Assembly (NCBI RefSeq): GCF_036588685.1
Contig: NC_086374.1
Span: 91,816,059 to 91,880,058, forward strand
Direction of reading: 5' to 3'
DNA length: 64,000 nt
DNA from: Mytilus trossulus
Taxonomy: Eukaryota > Mollusca > Bivalvia > Mytilida > Mytilidae
Positions 1-11,398 of the stretch are shown here, piece after piece (position 1 is the stretch's first letter; every line of letters begins with the position of its first letter). Below the pieces are notes generated by a model. The model made no database searches, was not told the origin of the DNA, and saw nothing but the letters and a program-made list of their open reading frames with translations. A program made the translations under genes and the position numbers.

Positions 1-1165
1 CCAATTAGCTACATCATAAACATACCTTGATTATCATATTGAATATTTTAAAACAAATTTGAAATTTAATTTAGTGTTTAGAAAATTATGTGTCGATTTT
101 TTTTCAACTTTCCGCAAAACTAATTTGCACCCTTTGATCATTTACACGGAATTTAGATACTTTCCGACAAGTTTTGATTTTCATTATCACATGTGCATGC
201 ATTGCAAATGAAACCTTTTTAAAATAGTGTATCTCATTTTGTTTTATATCAAATACTTTTTGATAAATTTTATTTCAAAGTCGTGTATCGTTTCTTTTGT
301 TGACTAGTACATATTATTGGCTTTACAAATATTTTATTACTATTGACAGTGCTTGAATTTTAGTGTTAAAAATTTCATTTTTGAAAAAACATATAAAAAT
401 AGTGGTAGGTATAGGCTATATATTCATATTTTTATACCAGTATTTAAAAAAATAAATATTTATCACTAAAAATAGACAGACCGTGTTCAATGACTTTCAG
501 GTTCATACACTGATAAAGTCATTTGAGACCCTCATTTGAGATAGTCACATATGTATGGAAGGTTATCTCTGAAAAACGTAACAATGTGAAGACATTTATT
601 TACAATAAATACTAATAGCAATAACATTGGTGGATTTTTTACTTGAAAATATACATTGCCAAAAGTTTCATTGAAAGTCAATATGAAAATGGCGGACATT
701 CGTCGATGTATCTGGAAACACATTTTGCTTCTTCAAGTATTTCAACATTGCATTCATTAGTTATTCTCAAAATAATCAACATTTAAGTAGCATCATTTAT
801 TGGCTAATTCATACCATCCATACCCTTTTAAACCAGAGTTCTTCCACGTTTGAGTGTCTCTTTGTCTTAGCAAACATTTTAGAAACTAACATTATGAAGT
901 TTAACGTATGCTTACACGGCGACAAGATATTTTAATGAGCGTTTTTTATTGTGCAATTTGAAGATTAGATGTTACAAATTATTTCTACATTAATAATTTC
1001 CTATTTCACACACTTACTTGTAAATTTTCTGCAATTGGAATGAAGTGGGAAACACAAATTTAACTATCCGCCATTTTACTTTGTTTTCAGATAAAATTTC
1101 TATGGGTGTTCTCTATCACGTCCGCGTTATTGAGATAAATGAAGCACCTGCAGCTATCGTTGTCA
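1..1165. other. AT-rich 5' flank of the PL histone gene
   Basis: No credible coding exon. The 63-codon minus-strand frame at 532-723 has no splice context or recognisable composition. No canonical TATAAA stands within about 120 bases of the PL start. The nearest AT-rich candidates are around 1091 (gataaaat) and 1133 (gataaatg). A pyrimidine-rich cattattc near 1163-1170 could be a histone-type cap site, but this is a guess. Confidence 0.5.
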
Positions 1166-1202
1166 TTATTCAATTTTGACGTAGTAGTAGCAAGTAACCA
1201 AG

Positions 1203-1829
1203 ATGCCAAGCCCAAGTAGAAGAAGTTCCCGATCTAGGTCCAGGAGCAGGAGCAAATCTCCAAAGAGAAGTCCAGCAAAGAAGGCCAGAAAGACACCAAA
1301 GAAACCAAGAGCAGCGGGAGGAGCCAAGAAGCCAACTACTTTATCTATGATTGTTGCTGCCATTACAGCAATGAAGAACAGGAAAGGGTCCTCAGTCCAA
1401 GCCATTAGGAAGTACATCCTGGCTAACAACAAAGGTATCAACACATCACACCTTGGATCTGCAATGAAGTTGGCTTTTGCAAAGGGATTGAAATCTGGTG
1501 TTTTAGTCAGACCCAAAACATCCGCTGGTGCTTCTGGAGCAACTGGTAGCTTCCGAGTTGGAAAAGCACCTGCTTCTCCCAAAAAGGCAAAGAAAGCAAA
1601 GTCTCCAAAGAAGAAGAGTTCCAAGAAATCAAAGAATAAATCTAACAATGCTAAGGCCAAGAAGTCACCAAAAAAGAAAGCTGCAGTTAAAAAGTCAACA
1701 AAATCAAAGGCCAAGAAGCCAAAGTCTCCAAAGAAAAAGAAGGCTGCAAAGAAACCAGCAAGAAAGTCTCCAAAGAAGAAGGCTAGAAAATCACCAAAGA
1801 AGAAGGCCGCCAAGAAGACAAAGAAATAG
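1203..1829 (+). CDS. Sperm-specific protamine-like protein PL-II/PL-IV precursor (linker-histone H1 family)
   Basis: Intact, intronless 208-codon frame. Residues 1-36 form an Arg/Ser-rich N-terminus with SPSR, RSRSRS and SPKR motifs. Residues about 44-121 form a linker-histone winged-helix domain, seen in KKPTTLSMIVAAI, SSVQAIRKYILANNKG and the end GATGSFRVGK. Residues 122-208 form a Lys-rich tail with repeated SPKK motifs. In Mytilus, sperm chromatin is packed by PL proteins, and PL-II and PL-IV are known to come from one precursor cut in the C-terminal tail; the length and order of regions fit that precursor. SPKK and RS motifs are likely phosphorylation sites during spermiogenesis. The start is the first ATG in frame, in context ccaagATGC. 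The mRNA carries a histone stem-loop 34 bases after the stop. The tail could also be read as an ordinary somatic H1, but the RS-rich N-terminus argues for the sperm form. Confidence 0.93.
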   Translation: MPSPSRRSSRSRSRSRSKSPKRSPAKKARKTPKKPRAAGGAKKPTTLSMIVAAITAMKNRKGSSVQAIRKYILANNKGINTSHLGSAMKLAFAKGLKSGVLVRPKTSAGASGATGSFRVGKAPASPKKAKKAKSPKKKSSKKSKNKSNNAKAKKSPKKKAAVKKSTKSKAKKPKSPKKKKAAKKPARKSPKKKARKSPKKKAAKKTKK

Positions 1830-1862
1830 ACCCGATTAGCAGAAGTAACTGCATAATCCAAA

Positions 1863-1878
1863 GGCCCTTTTCAGGGCC
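1863..1878 (+). promoter_or_regulatory. Histone-mRNA 3' stem-loop
   Basis: A 6-bp perfect stem (GGCCCT/AGGGCC) with loop TTTC, preceded by ATCCAAA and followed by ACCCA. This matches the SLBP-bound processing element of replication-dependent histone genes. A purine-rich stretch at 1891-1903 (caaaaagaatctt) is in place for the U7-pairing histone downstream element. It implies that the PL transcript can be cut without polyadenylation. Confidence 0.93.
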
Positions 1879-1993
1879 ACCCACATATTTCAAAAAGAAT
1901 CTTAGATTTTTGTATCGGTTCAAACGTAATAATCCAACCCCCTTGTTACTTTTATATTAAAGTAACTGATAATCTTTACTAAATTTCCTTTAC

Positions 1994-1999
1994 AATAAA
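1994..1999 (+). promoter_or_regulatory. AATAAA polyadenylation signal behind the histone stem-loop
   Basis: AATAAA lies 115 bases after the stem-loop, followed by T-rich sequence. It would allow a second, polyadenylated PL mRNA, as is known for some histone genes expressed in differentiating cells. Function is inferred from the motif only. Confidence 0.5.
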
Positions 2000-3358
2000 A
2001 AGTTTTTACTTCTAGGTTTACTATAAACAGGTGAAGGTTTCTACTTGCTGGGTTGTCTATCCAGTTTTATGAGTACCCATGGATATAAAAGCCAGCGACC
2101 CCCTGTGGTTTACCTAAAATCTCTAGATGTCTTGGAGTGGCGTAGCAAGGTTTGAATCGATGTGGATGCGAAATTGTCGCCTAGTGGGGCGAGAAAACAC
2201 AAAAATTTATGCAAAAAACTTTTCGGACATTTTCCGGGAATCCCTGTATATGTATAGTCTTAGTACTCCCCTAGAATCCGATACTGGCTAGATTTTTGTT
2301 GAATTTCAAAATACCCACCAATATATTTATTTCTAACAATGTTATTGTTTTCTCGAAACTACCATCATTCAAAAATATTTCGCACCCAATCTTTTATATG
2401 TTGACATCACAAAAACAACGACACTGTATTAGGAAATTCGAAATAAATAGCAAATAATATTTTTACCAGTGGCTATTTTGCTAGAACCGGAAAATTCAGA
2501 AATATGCTATTTTGACATATCAGCCGTCAAAATAGCCGTGACATTGTTCTAGAAATTGCTATTTTATATCGGCTTTGTCAATATAGTGCCAATCATTTGT
2601 AGTTTACTGTCAGATCTTGCCTTTTTTGTCTTTTTTAATTCATGTGTGGGCCGTCATGTGTGAAGTGGTATCAAAGACATATTCATTTGCCTCTGGTGAT
2701 ACTAAATTTCAATGCTTATGGAGAGTGTTTCAACTGGAAACATTTTCTGCCACTTTTACCAACACTATAAAAACTTTGTGGTGCTATGTTTATGAGCTCA
2801 TATATGTATATGTGTGTTATACAAAGAAATACTATGTGTAACTAAACACCAAAAATAAGTTGGAAGCTTTTGTCTTCTTTTCATGAAGCCCAAGTAACTA
2901 AAAGTTACCTTTTTTATAATTTGGACATGCACACCTCGCATGTGCTTGGGGAAATGATCCTTCTTCCACCCCTTGAAGGCTTCTTAATATTCGTGCGAGT
3001 TTGTTTTGTAGTACTGAAATATTTTTTATCTGATTTTAATTTGTCCTTCTCTTAACAACTTGATGATACGATATTAAACAACCAGGATTTAATCCACCAT
3101 TTTCTACATAAGAAAATGCCTGTAACTAGTCAGGAATATGACAGTAGTTATCCATTCATAATGTGTTTGAGCTTTGGGTTTCGGCACTTGATTACGAACT
3201 TTCCGTTTGCATTTTCCTAGCAGTTCGGTATTTTTGTTATTTTACTTTTTTTAGTTTATAAAATTATTCTTTACCCGTATGAATTGTTGAAATAGATATA
3301 TATTTCACCTTAATGTATCATAAGGTCCCCACTATGGTTACCTAAACTACACAAAACA
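2000..3358. other. Gene-free stretch, low information
   Basis: No coding signal. It contains one small hairpin (2506-2536, perfect 11-bp stem with a 9-base loop) inside a weakly inverted block, 2471-2567, that may be an eroded short inverted-repeat element. The remainder is AT-rich sequence without visible structure. Confidence 0.45.
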
Positions 3359-4760
3359 AGAGGCTCTCAAGAGCCTGAATCGCTCACCTTAATTTTTTTG
3401 GTTAAATCTCTCATCAATGATTATTTTGGCTTTTCAATTTATTTAAATGTTCTTTGAATCGTCCTATTTTCTTCAAAAGCAAAAAAAAATCATTTTCTCC
3501 TATGTTCTATTTTAGCCATAGGAGCTATGTTTCTTGACATACAAGGAAATAAAATATAAAATTTATACTAGATACTCTGAAACTCATTTAGCCTAATTTT
3601 GGCTGAAATTGATACAGCAGTTTCAGAGGAGAAGATATTTTTAAGTAAGTCAACATGATGAACAAATTGTGAAAAAAGTCTTTAAAGGGCAATAACTCAT
3701 TAAGGGGTCAATTGACAATTTTGGTCAAATTGACTTATTTGTAGATCTTACTTTGCTTAACATTTTTGCTATTAACAGTTTATCTGTATCTATAATAATA
3801 TTCAAGATAATAACCAAAAACTGCAAAATTTCCTTAAAATCATCAATTCAGGGGCATTATAAGGGGGGGGGGGGGGGGGGATAGGACCTTTATCGGGACT
3901 CCGGGATCGGGTGTGTTTAAGCTCGGGATTTCGGGATTGACCCTTTCGGGATCCGGGAATTCTTGTTTCGAATTTCGGGACGTCGGGATTTGCTGTATTT
4001 AAATTCGGGACCTCGGGATTTCGGTTTTTTAAACCCGGGATTTCGGGATCAGGACCCCTCCTATCCCCCCTCATTATACCTGCAAAACCAGTTACCCGAT
4101 TCGGCTGAAAATTTCAGGACAGGTAGACCTTGACCTAATTAATACTTTAACTTCAGTCTTATGTTCTCTAAATGCTGGAGTTTTTGAGATATAAGCCAAA
4201 AACTGCATTTTAACCTGTGTTCTATTTTTAGCCATGACGGCCATGTAATGACGAAATAGAAAATGAAACACAAACTTTATTTTATACACCCTACTAATCA
4301 TTCAGTTGAAGTTTGGTTGAATTTGGTTGAGTAGTTTTAGAGGAGAAGATTTTTTAAAGTTGGCAAATATGATGGACAAATTGTGAAAAAATTGTCATTA
4401 AAGGACAATAACCCCTTTAGGGGTCAATTGACAATTTTGGTCATGTTAACTTATTTGTAGATCTTACTTTGCTGATCATTTTTGCTGTTTACAGTTTATC
4501 TTTATCTATAATAATATTCAAGATAATGACCAAAAACTGCAAAATTTCCTTAAAATTACCAATTAAGTGGCAGCAACCCAACAATGGGTTGTTTGATTCA
4601 TCTGAAAATTTCACGACTGATAGATCTTGACCTTATGAACATTTTTACCAAATATAAGATTTGCTCTAAATGCTTTCGTTTTTGAGATATAAGCCAAAAA
4701 CTGCATTTGACCTCTATGTTCTATTTTTAGCAATGGCGACCATGTTTGTTGATAGATCAA
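3359..4760 (+). repeat. Dispersed repeat R1, two head-to-tail units
   Basis: It begins with an aggctct..agagcc inverted motif and then holds two related units (about 3600-4260 and 4320-4760). Both share caaattgtgaaaaa, ggtcaattgacaatttt, gtagatcttactttgct, ataatattcaagataa and tttgagatataagccaaaaa. The first unit is broken by the element at 3862-4071. Related copies lie at 6180-6420 and 18851-20170. The repeat has no open frame and is of unknown class. Confidence 0.75.
3855..4078. mobile_element. 210-bp inverted-repeat element with 7-bp target-site duplication
   Basis: The element at 3862-4071 starts AGGGGGG..ATAGGA and ends TCCTATCCCCCCT. It is flanked by identical CATTATA at 3855-3861 and 4072-4078. 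The interior is a run of imperfect cgggattt/cgggacct units. It is inserted inside repeat R1, so it is younger than that copy. It is non-autonomous and of no named family that I recognise. Confidence 0.82.
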
Positions 4761-4859
4761 AACTTCGGATGCTTTTAACAAGTTCCTAAGTGAAATATAC
4801 CACCAAAGAGCTTATAATAATCTTTTGTAATAAAATATATGAAAATTGAAATTAACTAT

Positions 4860-5225
4860 AAACGGAGTGTAAAAATTTCTTTGGATGTTTTAGAGAAATT
4901 ACGTGCTTTTGGTGGTCCTTCTGATTCTGTTGACAGTTTCGACTTTTCTACTCTTTACATACACTTCCACACATTCTTGTCAAACAAACGTTTTCCTATT
5001 TAATTAGATGGTCGTTTGGTTAATCTGAATGCAAATATATTTGCTGCAACTCATTTAAAGCCTTCTTCCCTGATGAGAAATGTAAATATGATAGATATAT
5101 GTACTGTCGGTGTGATGAGATGATTAAAGCTGTTAATTTTCTCCTTGGTAATATTTATGTTCGTTTCCTAGGGGCACTAATTGTGCCCTTCTAATAGCAG
5201 AATTGTGTTTGTACTGTTATGAAAC
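4860..5225 (+). pseudogene. Decayed reverse-transcriptase fragment (Penelope-like)
   Basis: Several frames carry pieces of one RT palm domain in the right order: SLDVLEKLRAF and SFDFSTLYI near 4877-4970, FLLGNIYVRF near 5138-5171, then GTNCALLIAELCLYCYET at about 5172-5225 in another frame. The same motifs occur in the longer pseudogene at 58.7-61.2 kb. Stops and frameshifts show that it is dead. Its right end meets a dispersed repeat (R3). Confidence 0.75.
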
Positions 5226-5234
5226 ACAGTTTGT

Positions 5235-5520
5235 GACCAATTATACGGATTAAAGAAAAGAGGGACGAAAGATACCAAAGGGACAGTCAAACTCATAAAT
5301 CTAAAATAAACTGACAACGCCATGGCTAAAAATGAAAGACAGACAAACAATAGTGCACATGACACAACATAGAAAACTTAGAAATTAAGCTGCTAGTTTT
5401 CTCATTTGAATTATTTCACATTTTCATTGCGGGGTCTTCTATAGCTGACCATGTGGTATGGGTTTTGCTCATTGTTGAAGGCCATGTGGTGACCAAGTTA
5501 TCTAATTGGCATTCATTCTA
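5235..5520. repeat. Truncated R3 copy (+) followed by R4 remnant (-)
   Basis: 5252-5375 matches repeat R3 (agggacgaaagataccaaagggacag, gacaacgccatggctaaaaa, cacatgacacaacatagaaa). 5440-5520 matches the reverse of R4 (ctgaccatgtggtatggg, ttgctcattgttgaaggcc). Neither is coding. Confidence 0.75.
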
Positions 5521-6410
5521 CATCTTCTTTTATTATATTTACTTCTAATTGTAATAAGTGTAACATAATGGATTTCCCTAGTCAGGGACTTTCTTTACTA
5601 TAGTTTAGAATGTCATTGCCCTAGTAAAGCAGGAAGTATTGATACTTCCAAAGCACCTTATTTCCCTCTGATCTGGTTATGTTTTGCTGTATCTTTAGTT
5701 TTTACATGTGCAGTGTTACAGGTTGCATTTCTGTGAATATTGACAATGCATTTTCCCATAGGAACTCCCTTTAAAACTAAAACTGTACAACTTTTACTAT
5801 AAAGTTTTGATATCCTAGAATGGAATGTTCATATGCACTATTTTTTTCAAAGGTCAAAATATAGGGCTGTGCAGCATATTTTTAACATTAATATGTCGCG
5901 AACTTTTAAGAGTTTAAACTTGCACTAAATTTCTTAACTACCCCTACCTCGACTGTAGGGTTACCACAGATTTCAATATTAACAATATTCACATTGATAT
6001 TTACTGATGACATTCCAAAGTTATGTATTTATGATACGCAACCTACAGATAAGAACTGGGGACCAGTATGCAAACAAAATTGATTGTCTTTGAATATTCT
6101 TTCTCTCCAAAAGAGGTGTGGTTTAAGAAACAGCTGTACAGTCTTTTCATTGCTCCCTTGGTATCTTCTGCCTCATGTTTCTTCATTTTTATTACTGTTC
6201 TATAAGATATTAAATGATGACTTGCATTTTTACCCCCTATGTTCTTTTTAGCAATGACAGCCACACTGGTTGATTCTGCAATTTATAATATTATCAACAG
6301 GCACAATTTTACCACAAATCTTTGGATTAGATACATTAAGGATTGTTCGGACCAAGTTAAGTTGAAGTATTATTTTTGAAGTTTATGTCCCCAAGTGATG
6401 GAAACAGCTC
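5521..6410. other. Gene-free stretch with a partial R1 copy
   Basis: No exon is supported. 6180-6300 resembles the end of R1 (tatgttctttttagcaatgacagcc). The rest shows no structure. Confidence 0.45.
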
Positions 6411-6714
6411 AAATGGCCTATAAAACCCGATGATAGTGGCAAACAAAATATGACTGTATAAATGGCCTATAAAACCAGATGAGAGTGGCAAACAAAATAT
6501 GACTGTATAAATGGCCTATAAAACCAGATGAGAGTGGCAAACAAAATATGACTGTATAAATGGCCTATAAAACAAGATGAGAGTGGCAAACAAAATATGA
6601 CTGTATAAATGGCCTATAAAACCAGATGAGAGTGGCAAACAAAATATGACTGTATAAATGGCCTATAAAACTAGATGCGAGTGGCAAACAAAATATGACT
6701 GTATAAATGGCCTA
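6411..6714 (+). repeat. 49-bp tandem array, six copies plus a partial
   Basis: Units start at 6411, 6460, 6509, 6558, 6607, 6656 and 6705 with an exact 49-base period. Each carries aaatggcctataaaac, gagtggcaaac and aaaatatgactgtat. Units differ by only a few substitutions. An orphan, diverged monomer lies at 7729-7762. Confidence 0.95.
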
Positions 6715-6799
6715 CAAGAGTGCACACACTGAAATGTCTCGCCTTCTTTTTACTTATCATTGATATTATGTTGAAAGTCCTAAATATAAAGCTTTATTA

Positions 6800-7610
6800 C
6801 AACTGTCACATAAACCATGCAAGGCAGACATGTACAGCTAACAATTCTTCCCAACAACAAATATAGTTGACCTATTGCTTATAGTTTAACAAAAACAGAC
6901 GAAAACACAAAAAACTTTACACAGAGCAATGAACCGTGAAAATGAGGTCAAGGTCTGATGAGGTCAAATAAAACCTGCGCGACTGACATATAGATCATAA
7001 AATATTTCCATACACCAAATAAAGTTGACATATTGCATATAGTAAAAGAAAAAAAGACCAAAACTCAAAAACTTAACTTTGACCATTCAACCATGAAAAT
7101 GAGGTCAAGGTCAGATGACACCTGCCAGCTAAACATGTACACCTTACAATCATTTCATACACCAAATATAGTAGACCTATTGCATACAGAATAAGAAAAA
7201 CAGACCAATACACAAAAACTTAACTATAACCACTGAACCATGAAAATGAGGTCAAGGTCAGATGACACCTGCAAGTTGGACATGTACACCTTACAATGCT
7301 TCCATACACCGAATATACTAGACCTACTGCTTATAGTATCTGAGATATGGACTTGACCACCAAAACTTAACCTTTGTTCACTGATCCATGAAATGAGGTC
7401 GAGGTCAAGTGAAAACTGTCTGATGGGTATGAGGACCTTGCAAGGTGTGCACATATTAAATATACTTATCCTATTACTGATAATAAGAGAGAATTTAACA
7501 TTACAAAAAATCTTAACTTTTTTTTCAAGGAGTCACTGAACCATGACAATGGGGTCAAGGATGTGTCAAGTCAAGTCATGTGACTGACGGAAACTTCGTA
7601 ACATGAGGCA
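6800..7610 (+). repeat. Satellite-like array of ~147-158-bp units
   Basis: About five units marked by ccatgaaaatgaggtcaagg at roughly 6943, 7101, 7248, 7395 and 7551. Each also carries gacatgtacaccttacaat, aaatatagtagacctattgc and agaccaaaacacaaaaact variants. Divergence increases toward the right end. Confidence 0.9.
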
Positions 7611-7859
7611 TCCACATACAAAGTATGAAGCATCCAGGTCTTCTACCTTCTAAAATATTAAGCTTTTAAGAAGTGAGCTAACACTGACGCCCCCCGCCGG
7701 ATCACTATCCCTAAGTCGAGCTTTCGGACAATAAAACCAGATGAGAGTGGCGAACAAAATGAACAGATAAATATGCAAATGGACAAGATTGTTTTATACC
7801 TCTTCATAATGGGGTAACAAAAATAAATAAGAAACAGCTTCAACAATTTATTGTCAACT

Positions 7860-8800
7860 TAAAATAAATATTGATCAACTCTGGCTTCTTGCGATCACAT
7901 TAAAATAACAATATGAAGAATCACAATACTGTAATTGTATAGAACTGTACATAGAAATGAGATATTGTAAATTCACAAAATACTGCCAGATTTTTATCGA
8001 ATAGTGCAACTGAATAAGTATCACAAAAATAAAAACTCGCATTCTTTTATCTCATACTAAAACTGTATGCAGATTTTCCTTTACATATTGCAATAATAAA
8101 TCTGGCATTTAAGTCCACTCTAAAATTTGCAGGAAAAAAAATGCAAGCAATATTTTCTGAATCTACAGTAGATGTGAAGCAATGAAATCAAATTATAACA
8201 TATACTACACAATTCCTCAGAGCAGTTATGATAGCAAAATTTGAAGAAAATTATTTGAACAGAGCTAGGATTTTTCATTTTCTTCAATATAGCACTAACA
8301 AATTTAAGGTTATTTTTCTTCAGCTTAATCTAATTGCTGAAGACAATATTTCCCTTTCTAAAAACAATTTCTCCTAAAATGTTTTTTTTTTAAATACGTC
8401 TGAAAAGTTTTTCTTACAATTCATGATGCCAGACTTTTGTGCATGTAATTTCTGATTGGTAAATTAATTGTAAATTTAGCATAAAATCTTGGAAACCAAG
8501 CTTTTCACGATGTGTTTTTTTAAAGAGAAGTTTCCATGAATCAAAGACCTGTTTGCTTACAACATTGTTAGATTAATAATAATCTTCATTACATAAAAAT
8601 AAACAATCAAAAAAAAAAAATTACATAATTATAGACATACAATGACTAATTCAAAAATATAGTTATCCTAATCATTCTTGTAATGCTTTTTTTCTACATT
8701 CATTTCAAAATAAATTTTGAAATTTCTGAGATTCATCATTTATAATTTCATTATTGTATAATTTCACCGTCAATATTGCAGAAATGACACATAATAAATT
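7860..8800. other. AT-rich gene-free stretch
   Basis: No gene, inverted-end element or array seen. It is rich in poly-A/T runs. Confidence 0.4.
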
Positions 8801-8990
8801 TGAAAATGTTTTATTCCAACACTCATACACACTCACACGTGATATATCAACAGAGATTTCAGAATCTACATTATGATTTTCAATTCCATGAATAAATTTT
8901 GAAAATATTTTATTCAAACACATATACACACTCAAACATCAGTAGAGATTTCAGAATCCAGATTATGAAATATTTCATTTAAACGAAGAA
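8801..8990. repeat. Two diverged ~99-bp tandem units
   Basis: Units begin near 8801 and 8900. Both contain gaaaat.ttttattc.aac, atacacactca.ac and agagatttcagaatc.a.attatga. Confidence 0.7.
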
Positions 8991-9520
8991 ATAAACCCAA
9001 TCATAATAATAATAGTCAAGGGGAGATAACTTTTTGAATTTTTCTTGCAAAAGTGATGAGGATCTGGTTGGAGTTTACAGAAAAGAGAAAAAGTGCAGAA
9101 AGAAATAAAAAAAATCTAGAGAAAAATAGACAAAAAAATAAAATAAAGAATAATCACCAAAATAAATATAGAATAGAGAAAAATGGTCTAAAGGGTTATA
9201 ACACCCCCCCCCCACCCCCCCCCCCCCTCAGACCCACTGTCATCCCATAACAAACAAATGATGCATTAGTTGAAGATACAAAGCAAGAACCAATAGACCT
9301 CTTTGAACTGGTCAGTAAAGGATTACTTGCAGTTTAACCAGGAATGTGGTAATTTCCTGCTAAAACTGTTTTATGAGACTTGGTCCAATTGAACCCCACC
9401 CCACCCCACCCCCCAAAAAACAACCCAAAAAACATAAATAAACAAGAAACTTTTACATCACTGGATAAATTAAAGATAAGTCGACTTATTAAAGAACCAG
9501 ATGCTCCGCAGGGCGCAGCT

Positions 9521-11310
9521 TTATACGACCGCAGAGGTTGAACCCTGAACGGTTGGGGCAAGTATGGACACAACATTCAAGCTGGATTCCGCTCTAAATT
9601 TGGATTGTGATTAAATAGTTGACACAGCATAGGTTTTTGACACAGAATGAATGTATTCTAATGAACTTAAAATTTTAGTTTTCTCTTAGAGCAATTCACT
9701 ATGCTGTTGATTATTAATCTTCTCAAAAAAATGTTTGAAGAAATTTTCTTTTTATTTATGAAATTTCAAATGAGAAAAATTGAACCCAATTTTTTTAATC
9801 ACATCCCCCTTTCCCTTATTCCAAAACTAATCTCAATTAAAATTTCTAATGGAGTTTGCAACAATAACTACTCATTTAAATACATCATAATATATTAAGA
9901 TGTAAAAAAAACTGCTTGTTATCACTGAATGGTAAAGATTATTTTAATTTATCAGTTGGTAGTAAAAAGTGAATATACATTGTATATTGTATATAACAAA
10001 GATTTAAGTTGATTCTGGACAAAGAAAGATAACTCCAATTAAAAAATATTCTTGCTATTGCACAATATTGTGAAATTAGATATTTCTTGTTGATTCTGGA
10101 CAAAGAAAGATAACTCCAATTAAAAAAAATCTTGCTATTGCACAATATTGTGAAATTAAATATTTCTTGCAAACTATTCTGGACAAAGAAAGATAACTCT
10201 AATTAAAAAAAAATTTGCTATTTCACAATATTGTGCAATTAAATATTTCTTGCCATTGGGCAATACTGTGCAATTGAAAAGACTTGCTATTGCACAATAC
10301 TTAATATAATAATTTTAGATCCTGATTTGGACCAACTTGAAAACTGGGCCCATAATCAAAAATCTAAGAACAGGTTTGGATTCAGCATATCAAAGAACCC
10401 CAAGATTTCAATTTTTGTTAAAATCAAACTAAGTTTCATTTTGGACCCTTTGGACTTTAATGTAGACCAATTTGAAAACAGGACCAAAAATGAAGAATCT
10501 ACATACACAGTTAGATTTGGCATATCAAAGAACCCCATATATTCAATTTTTGATGAAATCAAACAAAGTTTAATTTTGGACCCCGATTTGGACCAACTTG
10601 AAAACGGGGCCAATAATCAAGAATCTAAGTACATTTTTAGATTCAGCATATCAAAGAACCCAACCGATTCATTTTTTGTCAAAATCAAACTAAGTTTAAT
10701 TTTGGACCCTTTGGACCTAAATGTAAACCAATTTGAAAACGGGACCAAAAGTTAAGAATTTAAATAGACAGTTAGATTCAGCATATCAAAGAACCCCAAT
10801 TATTCAATTTTGATGAAATCAAACAAAGTTTAATTTTGGACCCTTTGGGCCCCTTATTTCTAAACTGTTGGGACCAAATCTCCCAAAATCAATACCAACC
10901 TTCCTTTTATGGTCATAAACCTTGTATTAAAATTTCATAGATTTCTATTTACTTATACTAACGTTATGGTGCAAAAACCAAGAAAAATGCTTATTTGGGC
11001 CCTTTTTTGGCCCCTAATTCCTAAACTGTTGAAACCAAAACTCCCAAAATCAATCCCAACCTTTCTTTTGTGGTCATAAACCTTGTGTCAAAATTTCATA
11101 GATTTCTATTAGCTTAAACTAAAGTTATAGTGCGAAAACCAAGAAAATGCTTATTTGGGCCCTTTTTGGCCCCTTATTCCTAAAATGTTGGGACCAAAAC
11201 TCCCAAAATCAATACCAACCTTCCTTTTGTGGTCATAAACCTTGTGTTAAAATTTCATAGATTTCTATTCACTTTTACTAAAGTTAGAGTGCGAAAACTA
11301 AAAGTATTCG

Positions 11311-11345
<35 letters not shown>

Positions 11346-11398
11346 CAGTATGATAGCAATATACGACGAAAATTTTTTCAAAATTTGCGGTCGTATAA
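9521..11398. mobile_element. ~1.9-kb composite non-autonomous element with 13-bp perfect inverted ends
   Basis: The left end ttatacgaccgca (9521-9533) is the exact reverse complement of the right end tgcggtcgtataa (11386-11398). Between them are three nested tandem blocks: ~80-bp units marked by ctggacaaagaaagataact (10010-10320), ~130-bp units marked by atatcaaagaacccc (10320-10860), and three ~170-bp units marked by cccaaaatcaat.ccaacc (10850-11290). A GAC run sits at 11311-11345. Long frames in the middle block are open on both strands and are repeat artefacts. No transposase is visible. Confidence 0.82.
11309..11345. repeat. (GAC)n microsatellite
   Basis: Eleven or so GAC triplets just inside the right end of the composite element. 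Confidence 0.95.

Noticed and set aside
1166-1861. 231-codon open frame on the minus strand over the PL gene
   Set aside because: It is the mirror of the Lys/Arg-rich codons (AAG read as CTT), giving a Phe/Leu-rich low-complexity product; the plus strand has the recognised protein.
2140-2170. ggtttgaatc resembling a tRNA B box
   Set aside because: No matching A box, acceptor stem or cloverleaf could be built around it.
9053-9250. 65-codon Lys/Asn-rich frame ending in prolines
   Set aside because: Composition follows A-rich DNA and a C run; no other support.
10327-10755. 142-codon plus frame and 85-codon minus frame
   Set aside because: Both strands are open because the tandem unit happens to lack stops; the peptide simply repeats with the DNA unit.
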